Source: Myroides sp. JBRI-B21084 (GTDB taxonomy: Bacteria > Bacteroidota > Bacteroidia > Flavobacteriales > Flavobacteriaceae). Taken from it: a stretch of 64,000 bases of DNA. Location: NCBI RefSeq assembly GCF_030545015.1, contig NZ_CP120653.1, positions 186,001 through 250,000 on the forward strand. Direction: 5' to 3'. The first letter of the stretch is position 1; each line of letters begins with the position of its first letter. Below the pieces are notes generated by a model. That model was not told the origin of the DNA and did not search any database. It saw nothing but the letters and a program-made list of their open reading frames with translations. Both the position numbers and the translations under genes were made by a program. Positions 63,015 through 64,000 of the stretch are shown in pieces.

Positions 63015-63567
63015 AAAAAATGCTTAATGTGTATAATGATACTTTTTAAAAATTGATGGTATTTAAATAATACTAAAACCAATTAAAACCGAGGTTTTTA
63101 TAATGATATTTAGCTATGTAATAAATTGATAGTTTATTGATATTTTTAAAAGGACTACCCCCCCTAATTAAAAAACCGAGTAAGAAACCTTTTTGAATAC
63201 TTGAACAACTACTTTTTTAATGATATAGATATAAATTCAATAGCATTTATTCTACAACTAGGCTCTAAACTAATAGTTATTGCTACTTTATGATATTTTA
63301 CTTTTAACATGGTGCATTAACTACCTTTTTACTGTTCCCTTTTGGTAAATACCTCCATTCCTAGTAATACAGTAGTTTTATATGCTTACATCTCCCTTTC
63401 GGGAGTATCTTACAAGCTACCGAAATAAAAAAAAGCCTGTATAGGTGCTTTTGATTTAAAAAAATGTTTCAAAATATATCAATACAAAATCAAAATACAT
63501 ATAAACAACTGAATAACAGTATTTTAAAAAAGTTACCTAAAGGGGAATTTTTAAAATAAAAAGTGCA
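63015..63567. other. long intergenic, no clear gene
   Basis: 550 bp of AT-rich sequence. A possible 33-codon minus-strand ORF (63310-63209, MLKVKYHKVAITIS...) and two small hairpins (CTCCC-TTTC-GGGAG at 63391-63404; AAAAGC...GCTTTT at about 63431-63452) are all I find. None is convincing as a gene. Confidence 0.4.
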
Positions 63568-63600
63568 TTGTATTTTGTATTTAATAAAAATGTATATTTG
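63568..63600 (+). promoter_or_regulatory. plus-strand promoter facing the phage operon
   Basis: TTG (63568-63570), 22 bp, TATATTTG (63593-63600). It points away from the minus-strand genes, towards the hairpin at 63648. Confidence 0.5.
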
Positions 63601-63606
63601 TTATGT

Positions 63607-63675
63607 AATTATACTCTCGGTTAGTCCCTTGGTGTGGACATTACTATAAAGCAGACTTTTGTCTGCTTTTATATT
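63607..63675 (+). ncRNA. candidate small RNA
   Basis: Begins about 7 bp after the TATATTTG box and ends at the AAAGCAGAC / GTCTGCTTT hairpin with a following T-rich tail. About 65-70 nt, no ORF. The G+C-richer middle (CTCGGTTAGTCCCTTGGTGT) stands out from the background. Confidence 0.35.
63648..63671. terminator. hairpin between the candidate RNA and the last phage gene
   Basis: AAAGCAGAC-TTTT-GTCTGCTTT, perfect 9-bp stem. The better T tail is on the plus strand, but it also directly follows the minus-strand gene stop at 63669. Confidence 0.7.
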
Positions 63676-63998
63676 TTCATATAATATTGTTTTTCCAAAA
63701 GATACAGTTCAACATACTTTTTAACTATCTTTTTTTGAATGCGTATAAACTGTTGTTTAACATTATGCCAATTTTCAACAAACTCTTTTATATTGTAGTA
63801 AACACGCCTAGTAATAGTACCGTTTTCAAACTCTTTTTTAAATTTTTCAAGTACTTCAATCGTTCCATTGTAAATAAGATCTTTTGCAATCTCAATTTTA
63901 ATTTTATGTGTTCCAGTTGGTGCTTGTAGATCACTATAAAAATTTAGCTGATCCCATTCTTTAAAAAACTGATCTTGTAAGGCTTCTAAATTCGACAA
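63669..63998 (-). CDS. hypothetical phage-associated protein, probably cut by the window edge
   Basis: 109 residues in the window, beginning at a TTG at the very edge, so the true start probably lies beyond. Helical and charged, with EFENGTITRRVYYNIKEFVE and an IQKKIVKKYVELYLLEKQYY tail. No family recognised. Confidence 0.55.
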   Translation of the reverse strand: MSNLEALQDQFFKEWDQLNFYSDLQAPTGTHKIKIEIAKDLIYNGTIEVLEKFKKEFENGTITRRVYYNIKEFVENWHNVKQQFIRIQKKIVKKYVELYLLEKQYYMKI

Positions 63999-64000
63999 CT

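Overview
The window is AT-rich chromosomal DNA from a member of the Bacteroidota, very probably Flavobacteriales. Support comes from gene content and promoters. The gene content includes a TamL-type lipoprotein Omp85, a PorT-like protein next to ubiE, an S46 dipeptidyl-peptidase, a GH3-family protein beside a DUF2797 protein, a zinc-ribbon-less AccD, and a 2-oxoglutarate dehydrogenase E1-E2 pair. Several genes carry promoters of the flavobacterial form TTG-N17..22-TAnnTTTG. I cannot name the genus from the sequence alone.

Layout. 1-700: one hypothetical gene bracketed by short inverted repeats. 870-1393: an alternating tRNA-Leu(UAA)/tRNA-Gly(GCC) array with its own promoter and terminator. 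1.6-44.9 kb: ordinary core genome. This covers fatty-acid and glycolytic enzymes (accD, fbaA), outer-membrane biogenesis (tamL), menaquinone methylation (ubiE/menG), waaA, an RND efflux operon with its TetR regulator, a polyprenyl synthase, sucA-odhB, an HxlR regulator divergent from a nitroreductase, an MFS-AAA-dGTPase run, rplU-rpmA, an M16 peptidase pair, a TspO-like protein and a fasciclin lipoprotein. Two genes here are interrupted by single in-frame stops (14551 and 33046), and a 150-bp copy of the waaA 3' end lies 595 bp from the original.

45.0-57.9 kb: the most unusual region. Seven modules on the minus strand each consist of the 3' end of an RHS gene (YYPFG core), a different C-terminal toxin-like domain, a small immunity-like gene (five with signal peptides, four of them lipoproteins; two integral membrane) and a near-identical hairpin terminator. 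Related repeats of up to 630 bp link the modules. These repeats are decayed RHS-coding sequence carrying the same disabling lesions in copy after copy, so the modules look like a silent library of interchangeable RHS tips rather than seven expressed genes. Recognisable toxin types include two HExxH metallopeptidases and one His-Gly/Ala-Cys caspase-like peptidase. No full-length RHS gene is present; the outermost fragment is cut off at about 57911.

58.2-64.0 kb: a two-gene STAS-like DUF4325 / GHKL ATPase pair, then a compact minus-strand phage-derived operon (gpD-like tail hub, ClpP-like protease, HTH protein and small unknowns) that continues past the window. No large terminase, portal or capsid gene is visible here.
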